Shown: positions 45,345 through 54,297, numbered from the stretch's first letter. The stretch: 64,000 bases of DNA from an uncultured Microbacterium sp. (GCA_913774845.1 CAJYJO010000014.1:86636-150635); one strand, 5' to 3'. The notes: generated by a model from the letters alone, not told the origin. Numbers and translations are program-made.

Positions 45345-46348
45345 GACATCACCTCCGACCCTTCCGCGCGCTCGAGCACCCGGTCCACCGCGTGCAGGAT
45401 GCGGTCCAGATCCGGCACGTGATGCTTCTCGAGCTTCGACGGCGGGTACGGGATGTCGTGTCCGGTCACCCGCTGCGGCGGCGTCTCGAGGTAGTGGAAG
45501 CACTCCTCGGTGATGCTCGCGACGAGCTCCGCTCCGACTCCCGCTTCGCGCGCGGCCTCGTGCGTGACGACGACGCGGCCGGTCTTGCGCACGGATGCCG
45601 CGACCGTGTTCATGTCGATCGGCGAGAGCGAGCGCAGGTCGATGACCTCGAGCGAGAGGCCCTCGTCCTCGGCGGCGAGCGCGGCATCGAGGGCGGTGCG
45701 CACCTGAGCGCCGTAGGTGACGATGGTCGCGTCGGTGCCCTCGCGGGCCACGCGGGCGAGGTGCAGGGGCGGGGCGTCGGCGAGGTCGGCATCCAGATCG
45801 ACCTCGCCCTTGGAGTGGTACAGGCGCTTCGGCTCGAAGAAGATCACCGGGTCGTCCGACGCGATCGCCTGCTGCAGCATGACGTAGGCGTCCTGCGGGT
45901 TCGACGCGGCGACGACGCGCAGGCCCGCGGTGTGCACGAAGTACGCCTCGGGCGACTCGGAGTGGTGCTCGGCCGCCCCCACACCCCCGGCCCACGGGAT
46001 GCGGATGACCAGCGGCATCCGGATCCGGCCGTTGCTGCGGTAGTGGAGCTTGGCGACCTGGCAGACGATCTGGTCGAACGCCGGGTAGACGAAGCCGTCG
46101 AACTGGATCTCGACGACCGGACGGTAGCCGCGCAGGGCGAGACCGACCGCGGTGCCGACGATGCCGGCCTCGGCGAGCGGGGTGTCGACCACGCGCTGCG
46201 CGCCGAAACGCTGCTGCAGGCCGTCGGTGACGCGGAAGACGCCGCCGAGCTTGCCGATGTCCTCCCCCATGAGCAGGACCTTCTCGTCCCGTTCGAGAGA
46301 CCGGGACAGGCCGGCGTTGATCGCGGAGGCGAGGGTGAGCGCGGTCAC
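45341..46348 (-). CDS. bkdB: Branched-chain 2-oxoacid dehydrogenase E1 beta (BkdB)
   Basis: A 335-residue E1 beta subunit. Conserved stretches are VLLMGEDIGKLGGVFRVTDGL, TPLAEAGIVGTAVGLALRGYRPVVEIQF, GGVGAAEHHSESPEAYFVH and FFEPKRLYHS. It pairs with BkdA to bind thiamine pyrophosphate and decarboxylate branched 2-oxoacids. The GTG start is in a 4-bp overlap with bkdA, and the gene overlaps bkdC at its end. Confidence 0.94.
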   Translation of the reverse strand: MTALTLASAINAGLSRSLERDEKVLLMGEDIGKLGGVFRVTDGLQQRFGAQRVVDTPLAEAGIVGTAVGLALRGYRPVVEIQFDGFVYPAFDQIVCQVAKLHYRSNGRIRMPLVIRIPWAGGVGAAEHHSESPEAYFVHTAGLRVVAASNPQDAYVMLQQAIASDDPVIFFEPKRLYHSKGEVDLDADLADAPPLHLARVAREGTDATIVTYGAQVRTALDAALAAEDEGLSLEVIDLRSLSPIDMNTVAASVRKTGRVVVTHEAAREAGVGAELVASITEECFHYLETPPQRVTGHDIPYPPSKLEKHHVPDLDRILHAVDRVLERAEGSEVMS

Positions 46349-47496
46349 TTCGCGAACCCCGCGATGTACTCGACGTACTCCGCCCTCTGCCGGTCGATGC
46401 CGCTGTGGGGTTCGGCGTAGACGTGGTCGAACATCGTCTCGGGGGCGCGGGTGGTGGCCCCGATGCACGCGGCGCGCACGTCCGCGGCGAGCGCATCGGC
46501 GGCGCGGGCGACCTCGTCGAGACCCGAGTCGTCGAGCATCCCCTCGGCGCGCAGGTAGGCCTCGAGGCGGGCGATGGGGTCGCGCTGCGCCCACGCGTCC
46601 ACCTCGCCGGCGTCGCGGTAGCGGGTGGGGTCGTCGCTGGTGGTGTGCGGCCCCATCCGGTAGGTCACGGCCTCGATGAACGACGGCCCCTCGCCGCGGC
46701 GGGCGCGGTCCAGCGCCCATCGCATCGCCGCGACGCACGCGAGGGCGTCGTTGCCGTCGATGCGCAGGCTCGGGATGCCGAAGCCCGGCGCTCGTCCGGC
46801 GATGGGGTACTTCGCCTGGACGGTGACGGGCTCCGAGATCGCCCACTGGTTGTTCGAGCAGACGAAGACGACCGGGGCGCGGAACGAGGAGGCGAACACC
46901 ATGGCCTCGTTGACGTCGCCCTGGCTCGTGGCGCCGTCGCCGTAATACGCGACCGCGACGTCGGTCGATCCGTCGCGCTGCGCGCCCATCGCCCAGCCGG
47001 TGGCGTGCAGCGACTGCGCGCCGATGATGATCTGGGGAGGAGCGGCGTTGATGGTCGTGTGGTCGTAGGCCGAGTGCTCCTCGCCGCGCCACGCGAGCAC
47101 GTAGTCGGCGGGCTGGGCGCCGCGGCCGAGCAGCACGCCGTGCTCGCGGTAGCTGGGGAAGACGAAGTCGCCGGGGGCGAGCGCGTGGGCGGTCCCCACC
47201 TGCACGGCCTCCTGGCCGCGGCAGGGGGCCCACAGCGCGAGCTGTCCCTGGCGCTGCAGGGCGACGCCCTCGGCATCCAGCCGCCGGGTGAGGACCATGT
47301 CGCGGTGGAGGGCGCGCAGCTCGTGGGGCGAGAGGTCGCGAATCCAGGGATCGAGCTCGGCGTCGGCGACACGGGTGCCGTCGGGGTCGAGCACGCGGGA
47401 GACGTCGGCGACGTCGGCGAGCGACGCGTCGGGCACGGGCCCGCGATCCGGGTGCGGCGCCGAGGATCCCTCGGCTCGGGTCTGGGTGTACGTCAT
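46345..47496 (-). CDS. bkdA: Branched-chain 2-oxoacid dehydrogenase E1 alpha (BkdA)
   Basis: A 383-residue E1 alpha subunit. The thiamine-pyrophosphate motif is visible as YYGDGATSQGDVNEAMVFASSF; other marks are RQGQLALWAPCRGQEAVQVG and AVTYRMGPHTTSDDPTRYR (phosphorylation-loop region). The second ATG (47496) is chosen because GGAGGG is 7 nt upstream; an ATG two codons earlier lies too close to it. First gene of bkdABC, divergent from an Lrp-type regulator. Confidence 0.94.
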   Translation of the reverse strand: MTYTQTRAEGSSAPHPDRGPVPDASLADVADVSRVLDPDGTRVADAELDPWIRDLSPHELRALHRDMVLTRRLDAEGVALQRQGQLALWAPCRGQEAVQVGTAHALAPGDFVFPSYREHGVLLGRGAQPADYVLAWRGEEHSAYDHTTINAAPPQIIIGAQSLHATGWAMGAQRDGSTDVAVAYYGDGATSQGDVNEAMVFASSFRAPVVFVCSNNQWAISEPVTVQAKYPIAGRAPGFGIPSLRIDGNDALACVAAMRWALDRARRGEGPSFIEAVTYRMGPHTTSDDPTRYRDAGEVDAWAQRDPIARLEAYLRAEGMLDDSGLDEVARAADALAADVRAACIGATTRAPETMFDHVYAEPHSGIDRQRAEYVEYIAGFAK

Positions 47497-47628
47497 CGTC
47501 ATCCCTCCAGGTGCGGCCCGGGACTCCTCGTGAGAGCCCGGGCGATCCGGGCGCCGGCAACAGCGCCGATGCGGGCGACGGTACGCGCGGAATGCACCCC
47601 GCTCAAGACCTCGTCGTCATATTGAGCA

Positions 47629-47658
47629 CAGTGCCCATTGCGCAACACCTACGCACTG
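47629..47658. promoter_or_regulatory. Operator region, bkd / Lrp
   Basis: CAGTGC (47629-47634) and GCACTG (47653-47658) are perfect inverted arms; a TTGCGCAA palindrome lies between them at 47638-47645. Probably the site of the divergent Lrp-family regulator. Confidence 0.5.
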
Positions 47659-47659
47659 C

Positions 47660-47665
47660 TAATGT
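47660..47665 (+). promoter_or_regulatory. -10 element of Lrp-type gene
   Basis: TAATGT ends 8 nt before the chosen ATG, implying no or a very short leader. Confidence 0.45.
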
Positions 47666-47673
47666 TTCGCACC

Positions 47674-48147
47674 ATGAGCAAGCTCGACGCGGTCGACCTC
47701 GACCTCCTCCGCGCCCTGTCCGCCGATCCGCGCGCCACCGTCGTCGCGCTCGCCGAGAAGCTCGGTCTCTCGCGCAACACCGTCCAGGCGCGCATGAGCC
47801 GCCTCGAACGCGGGGGCGTCTTCCTCTCGTTCGAGCGCACCCTCTCGGCCGAGGCGCTGGGGTTCCCCATCGAGGCGTTCCTGCAGGTGACCGTGCGGCA
47901 GGCGGAGCTGCCCGCGATCCGCGAGGAGCTCGCGAAGGTCCCCGAGGTGCTGCAGGCGCACGGGCTGAGCGGTCAGGTCGACCTGCTCGTGCGGGTGGCC
48001 TGCCGCGACACGCAGCACCTGTTCGACACCGACGCGCGCATCCTCGCGATCGAGGGTGTCGAACGCACCGAGACGTCGCTCGTGATGGGCGAGGTCATCG
48101 GCTACCGCGTCGGCCCGCTGATGCAACTGGCCCGCGAGGACATCTAG
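47674..48147 (+). CDS. Lrp/AsnC family transcriptional regulator (BkdR-like)
   Basis: A 157-residue Lrp/AsnC protein: N-terminal helix-turn-helix (DLDLLRALSADPRATVVALAEKLGLSRNTVQARMSRLE) and C-terminal RAM/AsnC ligand domain. Divergent Lrp-type genes commonly control bkd operons in response to leucine or other branched amino acids. An upstream in-frame ATG at 47638 would place the start inside the operator, so the later ATG is preferred. The gene is convergent with a DMT transporter, only 4 bp apart. Confidence 0.9.
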   Translation: MSKLDAVDLDLLRALSADPRATVVALAEKLGLSRNTVQARMSRLERGGVFLSFERTLSAEALGFPIEAFLQVTVRQAELPAIREELAKVPEVLQAHGLSGQVDLLVRVACRDTQHLFDTDARILAIEGVERTETSLVMGEVIGYRVGPLMQLAREDI

Positions 48148-48151
48148 CTCT

Positions 48152-49144
48152 CTACGGCGCCGGCACCACCGGGATGCTCGCCGTCTCGGTCTTCTGCTCC
48201 GTCGGGCTGCCGGCATCCAGCCGCACGAGCACCACGCCCACGAGGATGAGCGCGCCGCCGACGAACTGGATCGGCGCGGGCGTCTCGCCCAGCAGCAGCC
48301 ACGCGAAGCCGAGCGCGAAGAGCACCTCGCTGAGTCCGACGAACGACGCCAGCCGCGAACCGATCCGCGGGACCGCGATCACCCCGAGCGCGTAGCCGAG
48401 GGTGGTCGCCACGCCGCCGACCCACAGCAGGGGCAGGATGCCGGGAACCTCGAGACCCACGAGCGTCACGGTGATCGAGGGGGCGGCGAAGGGCAGGATG
48501 CCGCTCACGACGAGCACCGCCATGAGCAGGGTTCCGGTGAGCAGTCCGCCGGCGGCCAGGGCGAGAGGCGGGAGGTCGTCGCCCGCGCGGCCGGCGATGA
48601 CGAAGTACGCCGCGGCGCACACGGCGGCGCACAACGCGAAGACGGTGCCGAGCAGGTCGAAGCGCGCGCCGCTGATGTCGACAACGAGGACGAGGCCCAC
48701 CATCGCGACGACCGAGCCGACCAGCACGGCTCGGGAGGGCGCTCGGCGGGTGCGCACCCACACGGCGACGACGATGAGGACCGGCGCGATGTACTGGATG
48801 AGCAGGGCGACGGCCACCGGCATCCGTTGCATGGCGGCGAAGTAGAACAGCTGGCATCCCGCGACCGCGGTCAGGCCGAACGCGGCGATGAGCAGACCGT
48901 GGCGGCGCAGGAATCCGCGCTGCCGGCGCACCGCGAGGACGAGGGCGGGAGACAGCAGCAGCGCGGCCGTCCCCATGCGCACCAGCAGCACCGCGCCGAG
49001 CGACCAGCCGCCGTCGAGGAGGGGTTTGACGAAAGGGCCGCTCGAGGAGAACGCCAGCGCGGAGGCGAGAGCGATGAGCAGCCCCGTGACGGCGCCGGGG
49101 GCGCGGTGCGTGGGGCGAGGGAGGGCGACGGTCGACGTGGTCAT
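48152..49144 (-). CDS. DMT superfamily (EamA) transporter
   Basis: A 330-residue membrane protein with ten predicted transmembrane segments forming two EamA repeats. The repeats begin near ALASALAFSSSGPFVKPLL and FALCAAVCAAAYFVIAG. EamA proteins export or import small metabolites such as amino acids or drugs; the substrate cannot be inferred. It is divergent from a CGNR regulator across a three-site operator and is probably its target. Confidence 0.88.
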   Translation of the reverse strand: MTTSTVALPRPTHRAPGAVTGLLIALASALAFSSSGPFVKPLLDGGWSLGAVLLVRMGTAALLLSPALVLAVRRQRGFLRRHGLLIAAFGLTAVAGCQLFYFAAMQRMPVAVALLIQYIAPVLIVVAVWVRTRRAPSRAVLVGSVVAMVGLVLVVDISGARFDLLGTVFALCAAVCAAAYFVIAGRAGDDLPPLALAAGGLLTGTLLMAVLVVSGILPFAAPSITVTLVGLEVPGILPLLWVGGVATTLGYALGVIAVPRIGSRLASFVGLSEVLFALGFAWLLLGETPAPIQFVGGALILVGVVLVRLDAGSPTEQKTETASIPVVPAP

Positions 49145-49153
49145 GCGAGCCTG

Positions 49154-49211
49154 CTGTCAGGAGTGAAGAGCGTTTACACTCGTGACAGTACGACCTCGCC
49201 CTGTCAGGAGT
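49154..49211. promoter_or_regulatory. Three-copy operator, CGNR regulator / EamA transporter
   Basis: CTGTCAGGAGT at 49154-49164 and 49201-49211, and the inverted ACTCGTGACAG at 49178-49188. Spacing is 24 and 23 bp. The sites cover the divergent promoters of the transporter and the CGNR gene. Confidence 0.65.
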
Positions 49212-49215
49212 CAAC

Positions 49216-49776
49216 ATGGTCTTCATCCGTGACACCGAACTGGTGCTGCGCGCCACGGTCGAACTCGTCAACACGCTGCCCCACACCGAGGTGAGCGGCA
49301 TCGACACGCTCACCACCGCGGCCGAGCTCGACGATTTCGCCGAACGGCACACCTATACCGGTTCGCGCACGCGCGACGATCGCGAACTCGCCGCGGTCCG
49401 CGGCATCCGGTCGCGCATCCAGCGGTTGTGGAGCGTCGATCGGGATGCCGCGGTGCCGCTGGTCAACGCGATGCTGCGCGACGGGCGGGCTCTGCCCCAG
49501 CTCGTCCGGCACGACGAGTTCGACTGGCACATCCACGCCGCCGACGACTCGGACGCCCTCGCGCAGCGCATGCTCGTGGAGACGGCGATGGCCTTCGTCG
49601 ACGTCATCCGCGCCGACGAATACGCGCGGGTGCGCGTGTGCGACGCCGACGACTGCGACGGCGTGTACGTGGACTTCTCGAAGAACGGATCGAAGCGCTA
49701 CTGCGACAGCGGCAACTGCGGCAATCGCATGAACGTGCACGCCTACCGCAAGCGGAGGGCGGAGGAGAGCGCCTGA
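49216..49776 (+). CDS. CGNR zinc-finger (ABATE) transcriptional regulator
   Basis: A 186-residue protein. The N-terminal ABATE-like stress-response domain is followed by a C-terminal CGNR treble-clef zinc finger (CDADDC, then CDSGNCGNRMNVHAYRKRR). CGNR proteins are putative DNA-binding regulators. The ATG follows the last operator copy with GTCAGGAG as RBS, so autoregulation is likely. Confidence 0.9.
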   Translation: MVFIRDTELVLRATVELVNTLPHTEVSGIDTLTTAAELDDFAERHTYTGSRTRDDRELAAVRGIRSRIQRLWSVDRDAAVPLVNAMLRDGRALPQLVRHDEFDWHIHAADDSDALAQRMLVETAMAFVDVIRADEYARVRVCDADDCDGVYVDFSKNGSKRYCDSGNCGNRMNVHAYRKRRAEESA

Positions 49777-49800
49777 GAGCGGATCCGGGGCGCTGTCGCC

Positions 49801-50673
49801 TCAGTCGAGGAACGCGCGGATCGCGGATGCCGCGGCCTGCGGCGTCTCGTAGTGGATCAGGTGTCCGACATCGGCGATCTCGACCAGCTCGGCGTCGGGG
49901 AACAGCGTGGCCAGGTGACGCTCGGCCTCGATGGGGGTGATGTCGTCCTTCTCGGCGGCGATGAGGAGTGTCGGTTGGGTGATGCGCGGGGCGAATTCGC
50001 GCACGTCGTGCGACACGCTCGTCACGAACGCCTCGTGCAGCACGTCGCGATCGGCGAAGCGCGAGAAGTACTCGTGGTGCTGCTCGTGCACGAAGCGGCG
50101 CAGGTCGGCATCGCGCGTCTTCGCCATGGCGTTGCTCATGACGCGCACGATGAGGCCGTTGCGCAGCAGCGCTTCGCCGAGCGGCCGCGGGAGCTTCGCT
50201 CCGGCGAGGTAGTAGAACACCGCGAGTCGCGTGAGGATGCCGCGCGGCCCCTCGAGAGCGGGAGCGCCGATCGGATTCACCAGGATGAGCCGCGGCGTCG
50301 CCAGCCCGCCCGCCACCGCTGCCGCCGACACGATCGACCCGAACGAGTGGCCGAGCACGACGGCATCCGGAGCCACGTCTTCGACGAACGCGCGCAGCCA
50401 GGCGGCATAGGTGTCGAGATCGTGCGCGCGCCCGGGAAGCGGCGCGGTCTCACCGAATCCGGGCAGGTCGGGCGAGACGACCCGGATGCCGGGCAGGTGC
50501 GCCACGACCGGGTCGAGGCCGTGGTGCTCGCCGCGGAACCCGTGCACCGCCACGATCGTCGTCTCGGCGGAGTCGTCGCCGTAGACCCAGTACGCCGTCG
50601 TGCCGCCGAGCACGTGCGTCTCGCGACGGACGACGGGGATCTCGGCGAGGCGTTCGGCATACGGGTTCGGCAC
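49801..50673 (-). CDS. Alpha/beta-fold hydrolase
   Basis: A 290-residue alpha/beta hydrolase without signal peptide. The oxyanion loop is VHGFRGEHHG, the nucleophile elbow GHSFGS (Ser about residue 119), the acid is probably Asp in AEKDDITP and the His is in DVGHLIHYETP. This resembles epoxide-hydrolase/esterase-like family members. Substrate unknown. The GTG is preceded by TAGACT at 6 nt, consistent with a leaderless mRNA. Confidence 0.85.
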   Translation of the reverse strand: MPNPYAERLAEIPVVRRETHVLGGTTAYWVYGDDSAETTIVAVHGFRGEHHGLDPVVAHLPGIRVVSPDLPGFGETAPLPGRAHDLDTYAAWLRAFVEDVAPDAVVLGHSFGSIVSAAAVAGGLATPRLILVNPIGAPALEGPRGILTRLAVFYYLAGAKLPRPLGEALLRNGLIVRVMSNAMAKTRDADLRRFVHEQHHEYFSRFADRDVLHEAFVTSVSHDVREFAPRITQPTLLIAAEKDDITPIEAERHLATLFPDAELVEIADVGHLIHYETPQAAASAIRAFLD

Positions 50674-50679
50674 CCGTCG

Positions 50680-50685
50680 AGTCTA
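50680..50685 (-). promoter_or_regulatory. -10 element, leaderless hydrolase gene
   Basis: TAGACT on the minus strand, 6 nt before the GTG start. Confidence 0.6.
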
Positions 50686-50720
50686 CGAGGGCGGTTCGCG
50701 GCGACGGCGTCGAGCCGCTG

Positions 50721-50837
50721 GGGAGGAGATTCTGCGGAGGGAGGGTGGCCGGGGCCCCTTTCGCCCTCCCTCCGCCGAATCCCCTCCCGGCCCGCGCCCT
50801 TGCCTCCTCCGAATCCCCTCCCGGCCCGCGGCCTTGC
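50721..50837. repeat. Large inverted plus direct repeat element
   Basis: Arms 50721-50747 and 50762-50788 form a 27-bp inverted repeat with three mismatches. Overlapping its right arm, a 29-bp direct repeat (CCGAATCCCCTCCCGGCCCG core) lies at 50775-50803 and 50809-50837 with one mismatch. The ~250-bp gap holds no gene that I can support. Confidence 0.8.
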
Positions 50838-50917
50838 GGACCCCTGCGTCCCCGCCGTCGCGGCATCCGTCCCGCGCTCGTGCTGCGCGCCTCGGCCGCC
50901 GTGTCGGAGGCCCCCTC

Positions 50918-50923
50918 TACGGT
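50918..50923 (+). promoter_or_regulatory. -10 element, leaderless exonuclease gene
   Basis: TACGGT followed by 6 nt and the ATG. Confidence 0.6.
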
Positions 50924-50929
50924 GAGCGC

Positions 50930-51664
50930 ATGACCACGTGGCAGGCCGAGCCGCTCCCCCTCTTCCAGACGCCCGAGTGGGCCCGCCTGATCGGCGTGTT
51001 CGACCTCGAGACGACGGGGATCGACGTCGAGAACGATCGCATCGTCACGGCCCACGTGGGCGTGCTCGACGTCGACGGTCGCGTGGTCGACGCGCGCGAC
51101 TGGCTCGCCGATCCGGGCGTCGACATCCCGGCCGGGGCTGCGGCCATCCACGGCATCACCACCGCCCGGGCGCGGGCCGAGGGAGCGCCCGCCCCGCGGG
51201 TGGTCGCCGAGGTGGTCGAGGCGCTGAGCGCGCTGTTCGCCGCGGGGATCCCCGTGGTGGCCTACAACGCCCCCTTCGACTTCTCGCTGTTGAAGAACGA
51301 GGCCGTCCGTCACGGCGTCGCCCCCATCCACGCACCTTCTCCCGTGATCGACCCGCTCGTCGTCGACAAGACCTACGACCGCTACCGGCGCGGCAAGCGC
51401 ACCCTCGCCGTCGTCGCCGAGCACTATGCGGTGCCGCTCGAGTCCGCGCACGAAGCCTGCGCCGACGCCGTCGCCGCCGGTCGTCTCGCCCTCGCCCTCG
51501 CCGAGCGCTTCGGACCGTGGATGCCGTCGACCCTCGACGAACTGCACACCCGCCAGATCGCGTGGGCTCGCGCGCAGGCCGCCAGCCTCACCGAGTACTT
51601 CGTGAGGAGCGGCCGACGGGATCCCGCTGCTCCGCCGGTGGACGGGGCGTGGCCGATCCGGTGA
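50930..51664 (+). CDS. DEDDh 3'-5' exonuclease (DNA pol III epsilon-like)
   Basis: A 244-residue exonuclease. The DEDD motifs are FDLETTGID (ExoI), NAPFDFSLL (ExoII) and SAHEACADAVAAG with His and Asp (ExoIII, DEDDh type). The C-terminus has a helical extension. Such stand-alone proteins may proofread or process DNA or RNA ends; actinobacteria carry several. Length exceeds the minimal epsilon domain by about 60 residues. Confidence 0.92.
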   Translation: MTTWQAEPLPLFQTPEWARLIGVFDLETTGIDVENDRIVTAHVGVLDVDGRVVDARDWLADPGVDIPAGAAAIHGITTARARAEGAPAPRVVAEVVEALSALFAAGIPVVAYNAPFDFSLLKNEAVRHGVAPIHAPSPVIDPLVVDKTYDRYRRGKRTLAVVAEHYAVPLESAHEACADAVAAGRLALALAERFGPWMPSTLDELHTRQIAWARAQAASLTEYFVRSGRRDPAAPPVDGAWPIR

Positions 51665-51687
51665 TCCGGCCGGGGCCGCGGCGCTCC

Positions 51688-51760
51688 GGGGCGGGGCGGG
51701 GCGGGGCCCGATCGGCTGAACCGGCCGGGGCGGGCCGCCGGTCGGCGGGGCGGGGCGGGG
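51688..51760 (+). other. G-quadruplex-prone G-rich block
   Basis: GGGGCGGGGCGGGGCGGGG at 51688-51706 has four G4 runs with single-base loops; a second block with three G4 runs lies at 51747-51760. It lies in the 264-bp gap between the exonuclease and the M1 peptidase. No other gene is seen in this gap. Confidence 0.6.
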
Positions 51761-51928
51761 CCGATCCGCTGACGCCGGCGGCGTCGCGACGGGACATGCT
51801 CGCTATGCATCCCCTGTGACGGATCGCGCGTTCGATCGACACGTCGCCGAAACGTGACGCCCCTACGGTGGCGACAACCATCTCGGCGTCGCGCGCCGAG
51901 CAGAGCCCCCCGAACGGATGACACACCC

Positions 51929-54286
51929 ATGCGCCATGCTCCTCCCGTCGCACCTCCGCGCCTCCTCCTCGCGCTCGGGGCGGCTCTGCTCGTCGTCGGG
52001 CTCATGTCCTCCACCGCGACACCCGCTCTCGCGGCCGACCCCGTCGACGGTGCCCGCACCGCGGGCGACGCGATGTTCCCGAACATCGGCAACGGCGGCT
52101 ATGACGCGCTCGACTACGACATCGATCTGTCCTGGACCCCCGACACCACCCAGAGCGGCTCGGTCGTGGCGGGATCGGTGGTGGCGACCTCGACCATGAC
52201 GGCGCGCGCCGCCGAGCCCCTGCGCTCCTTCTCGCTGGACTTCGAGGGCCTCGTCGTCGACACGGTGACCGTCGACGGCGTCCCGGCCGCGTGGCAGCGC
52301 GACGACGACGCCGCGGCGATCCGGCACAAGCTCATCGTGACCCCGGCGGCCCCGGTCAGCGGTGAGTTCCGCGTCACCGTCGCCTACCACGGCGTGCCTC
52401 AGGCGCACATCGACGCCGACGGCTCGTACGAGGGCTGGAACGCGACCAGCGACGGAGCGACGATGCTGGGGCAGCCCGTCGGGAACATGACCGGCTTCCC
52501 CCACAACAACACCCCCGGAGACAAGGCGACGTACTCGATCTCCCTCGACGTCCCCTCGACCCTCGCCGACGCGACGGGCGCGGGAGCGGCGCCGGCCGCC
52601 GCGGTCAGCAACGGAGAGCTGCTCTCCAAGATCCCGTCGGGCGACGGCACCCGCACGACCTGGCAGTGGCAGCAGACGAAGCAAATGGCATCCGAGCTGC
52701 TGATCATCTCGATCGGCCGGTACGACGTCATCGAGTCCTCGGTGGCGCTGAGCGACGGCGGCACGATCCCCGCGTGGTCGTTCGTCGACTCGACCTCGAC
52801 GGCCGCGAACAAGGCCACGGTCACCAGCGCGGTCGACCAGCTCGGGCCGATCATCCGCAACCTCGAGTCGATCTACGGTCCGTACCCCGGGCGCAGCGCC
52901 GGTGTCGTCGTCGACCGGGTTCCCCGGGGCATCAGCTACGCCCTCGAGACCCAAGATCGCTCGTTCTTCCCCACCCGGATCGGCTTCAGCACCCTCGTGC
53001 ACGAGCTCGCGCACCAGTGGTACGGCAACAACGTCTCACCCACCACGTGGACCGACATCTGGGTCGCCGAAGGCATGGCCACCTGGGCCGAGAGCTTCTA
53101 CGCCGGCAAGGACGGATTCGGCACGGGCCCGGCATCGCGTGACGCCCAGTTCGAGGCGTGGGACGCCGTACCCGCGGGTGACGGCGACTGGTCGATCGCA
53201 CCGGGCGCCCAGACCGACTCCGCCTCCCTCTACGGCTACCAGACCTACGACCGCTCCGCGCAGTTCTGGGCTGCGCTGCGCGTGGCGATCGGCGACGACG
53301 CGTTCTTCGACGTCGTGAAGCAGTGGCAGATCCGCCACTCCGGGACGAGCACGACCGGAGTCGACCTGCTCGCGCTCGCCGAGGAGCTGTCCGGCCGCGA
53401 CCTGCAGGCGTTCTACCGGGACTGGATCCTGGATGCCGACAAGCCCGCGTGGCCCGACCAGTTCGCGCTCTCGCTGTCCACCGCGGCGACCGCTCCCCTC
53501 GAGCGCGGCGAGGTGGCGACGTACACCCTCCGCGCGAAGAACACCGGTCTCGTTCCGCTCGCCTCCTCGACCGCTTCGCTCGACCTCGGCGGCATCCTCG
53601 ACCGCGCCTCGATCGACACGACGGCGCTGCCGACGGGGGTGAGCCTGACCGGCGACGAGCTGCTCTGGACGGTCCCCGCGATCGATCCCGGCTCGACCGC
53701 CGAGGTGTCGTTCGACGTGACGGTCTCCGACGACGCCTCGGGCGGCGCGCTGACGACGGAGGCCGCCGCCAGCCTCGGTGGGACGTGCGCGACCTGTGCG
53801 AGCACCCTCGCGGTGCAGGAGTACCCCGTGGACGCCGCGGCGCCCGTGATCACCGGCGCCGCAGAGGTGGGGGCGACGCTCACCGCGACCACCCCCGGGT
53901 GGACCGACGGCACCGCGTTCGCGTACGCCTGGGCCATCGATGGCACAGCGATCCCGGATGCCACGGCCTCGACCTTCGTCGTCCCGTCCGATGCGGCCGG
54001 ACGCACGGTGTCCGTGAGTGTCAAGGGAACCCTCGCCGGCTACCTCGACGAGACACGGACGAGCGCACCGTTCGGTCCGATCACGGCGGCGGCAGGTCCG
54101 ACGCCCTCGGCCTCGCCCTCGGCCTCGACCGCTCCGGCGGCCATGCGCGGAGAGCTCGGTCGGACGGGAACGGAGGCGCCGCTGGCGGTGGCGCTGTGGG
54201 CGAGCGGAGCCCTCCTGGCGGGGGCGGCCCTGTCGGTGATCGCCGTGCGTCGCCGGCGGACGGCCCGCGACGCGGACGCGGCCTGA
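51929..54286 (+). CDS. Secreted, wall-anchored M1 family metallopeptidase
   Basis: A 785-residue aminopeptidase. A signal peptide ends near ALA (residue about 35). The M1 beta-saddle domain is followed by the zinc site HELAHQW (H358, H362) and the downstream Glu in WVAEGMATW. A GxMEN-type substrate motif is not evident. The C-terminal region holds beta-rich domains and then LGRTG, a hydrophobic helix and RRRR, a degenerate sortase signal. ATG at 51929 gives the cleanest signal peptide; an in-frame upstream ATG adds 25 arginine-rich residues. Confidence 0.88.
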   Translation: MRHAPPVAPPRLLLALGAALLVVGLMSSTATPALAADPVDGARTAGDAMFPNIGNGGYDALDYDIDLSWTPDTTQSGSVVAGSVVATSTMTARAAEPLRSFSLDFEGLVVDTVTVDGVPAAWQRDDDAAAIRHKLIVTPAAPVSGEFRVTVAYHGVPQAHIDADGSYEGWNATSDGATMLGQPVGNMTGFPHNNTPGDKATYSISLDVPSTLADATGAGAAPAAAVSNGELLSKIPSGDGTRTTWQWQQTKQMASELLIISIGRYDVIESSVALSDGGTIPAWSFVDSTSTAANKATVTSAVDQLGPIIRNLESIYGPYPGRSAGVVVDRVPRGISYALETQDRSFFPTRIGFSTLVHELAHQWYGNNVSPTTWTDIWVAEGMATWAESFYAGKDGFGTGPASRDAQFEAWDAVPAGDGDWSIAPGAQTDSASLYGYQTYDRSAQFWAALRVAIGDDAFFDVVKQWQIRHSGTSTTGVDLLALAEELSGRDLQAFYRDWILDADKPAWPDQFALSLSTAATAPLERGEVATYTLRAKNTGLVPLASSTASLDLGGILDRASIDTTALPTGVSLTGDELLWTVPAIDPGSTAEVSFDVTVSDDASGGALTTEAAASLGGTCATCASTLAVQEYPVDAAAPVITGAAEVGATLTATTPGWTDGTAFAYAWAIDGTAIPDATASTFVVPSDAAGRTVSVSVKGTLAGYLDETRTSAPFGPITAAAGPTPSASPSASTAPAAMRGELGRTGTEAPLAVALWASGALLAGAALSVIAVRRRRTARDADAA

Positions 54287-54297
54287 TCCTCGAGTGT

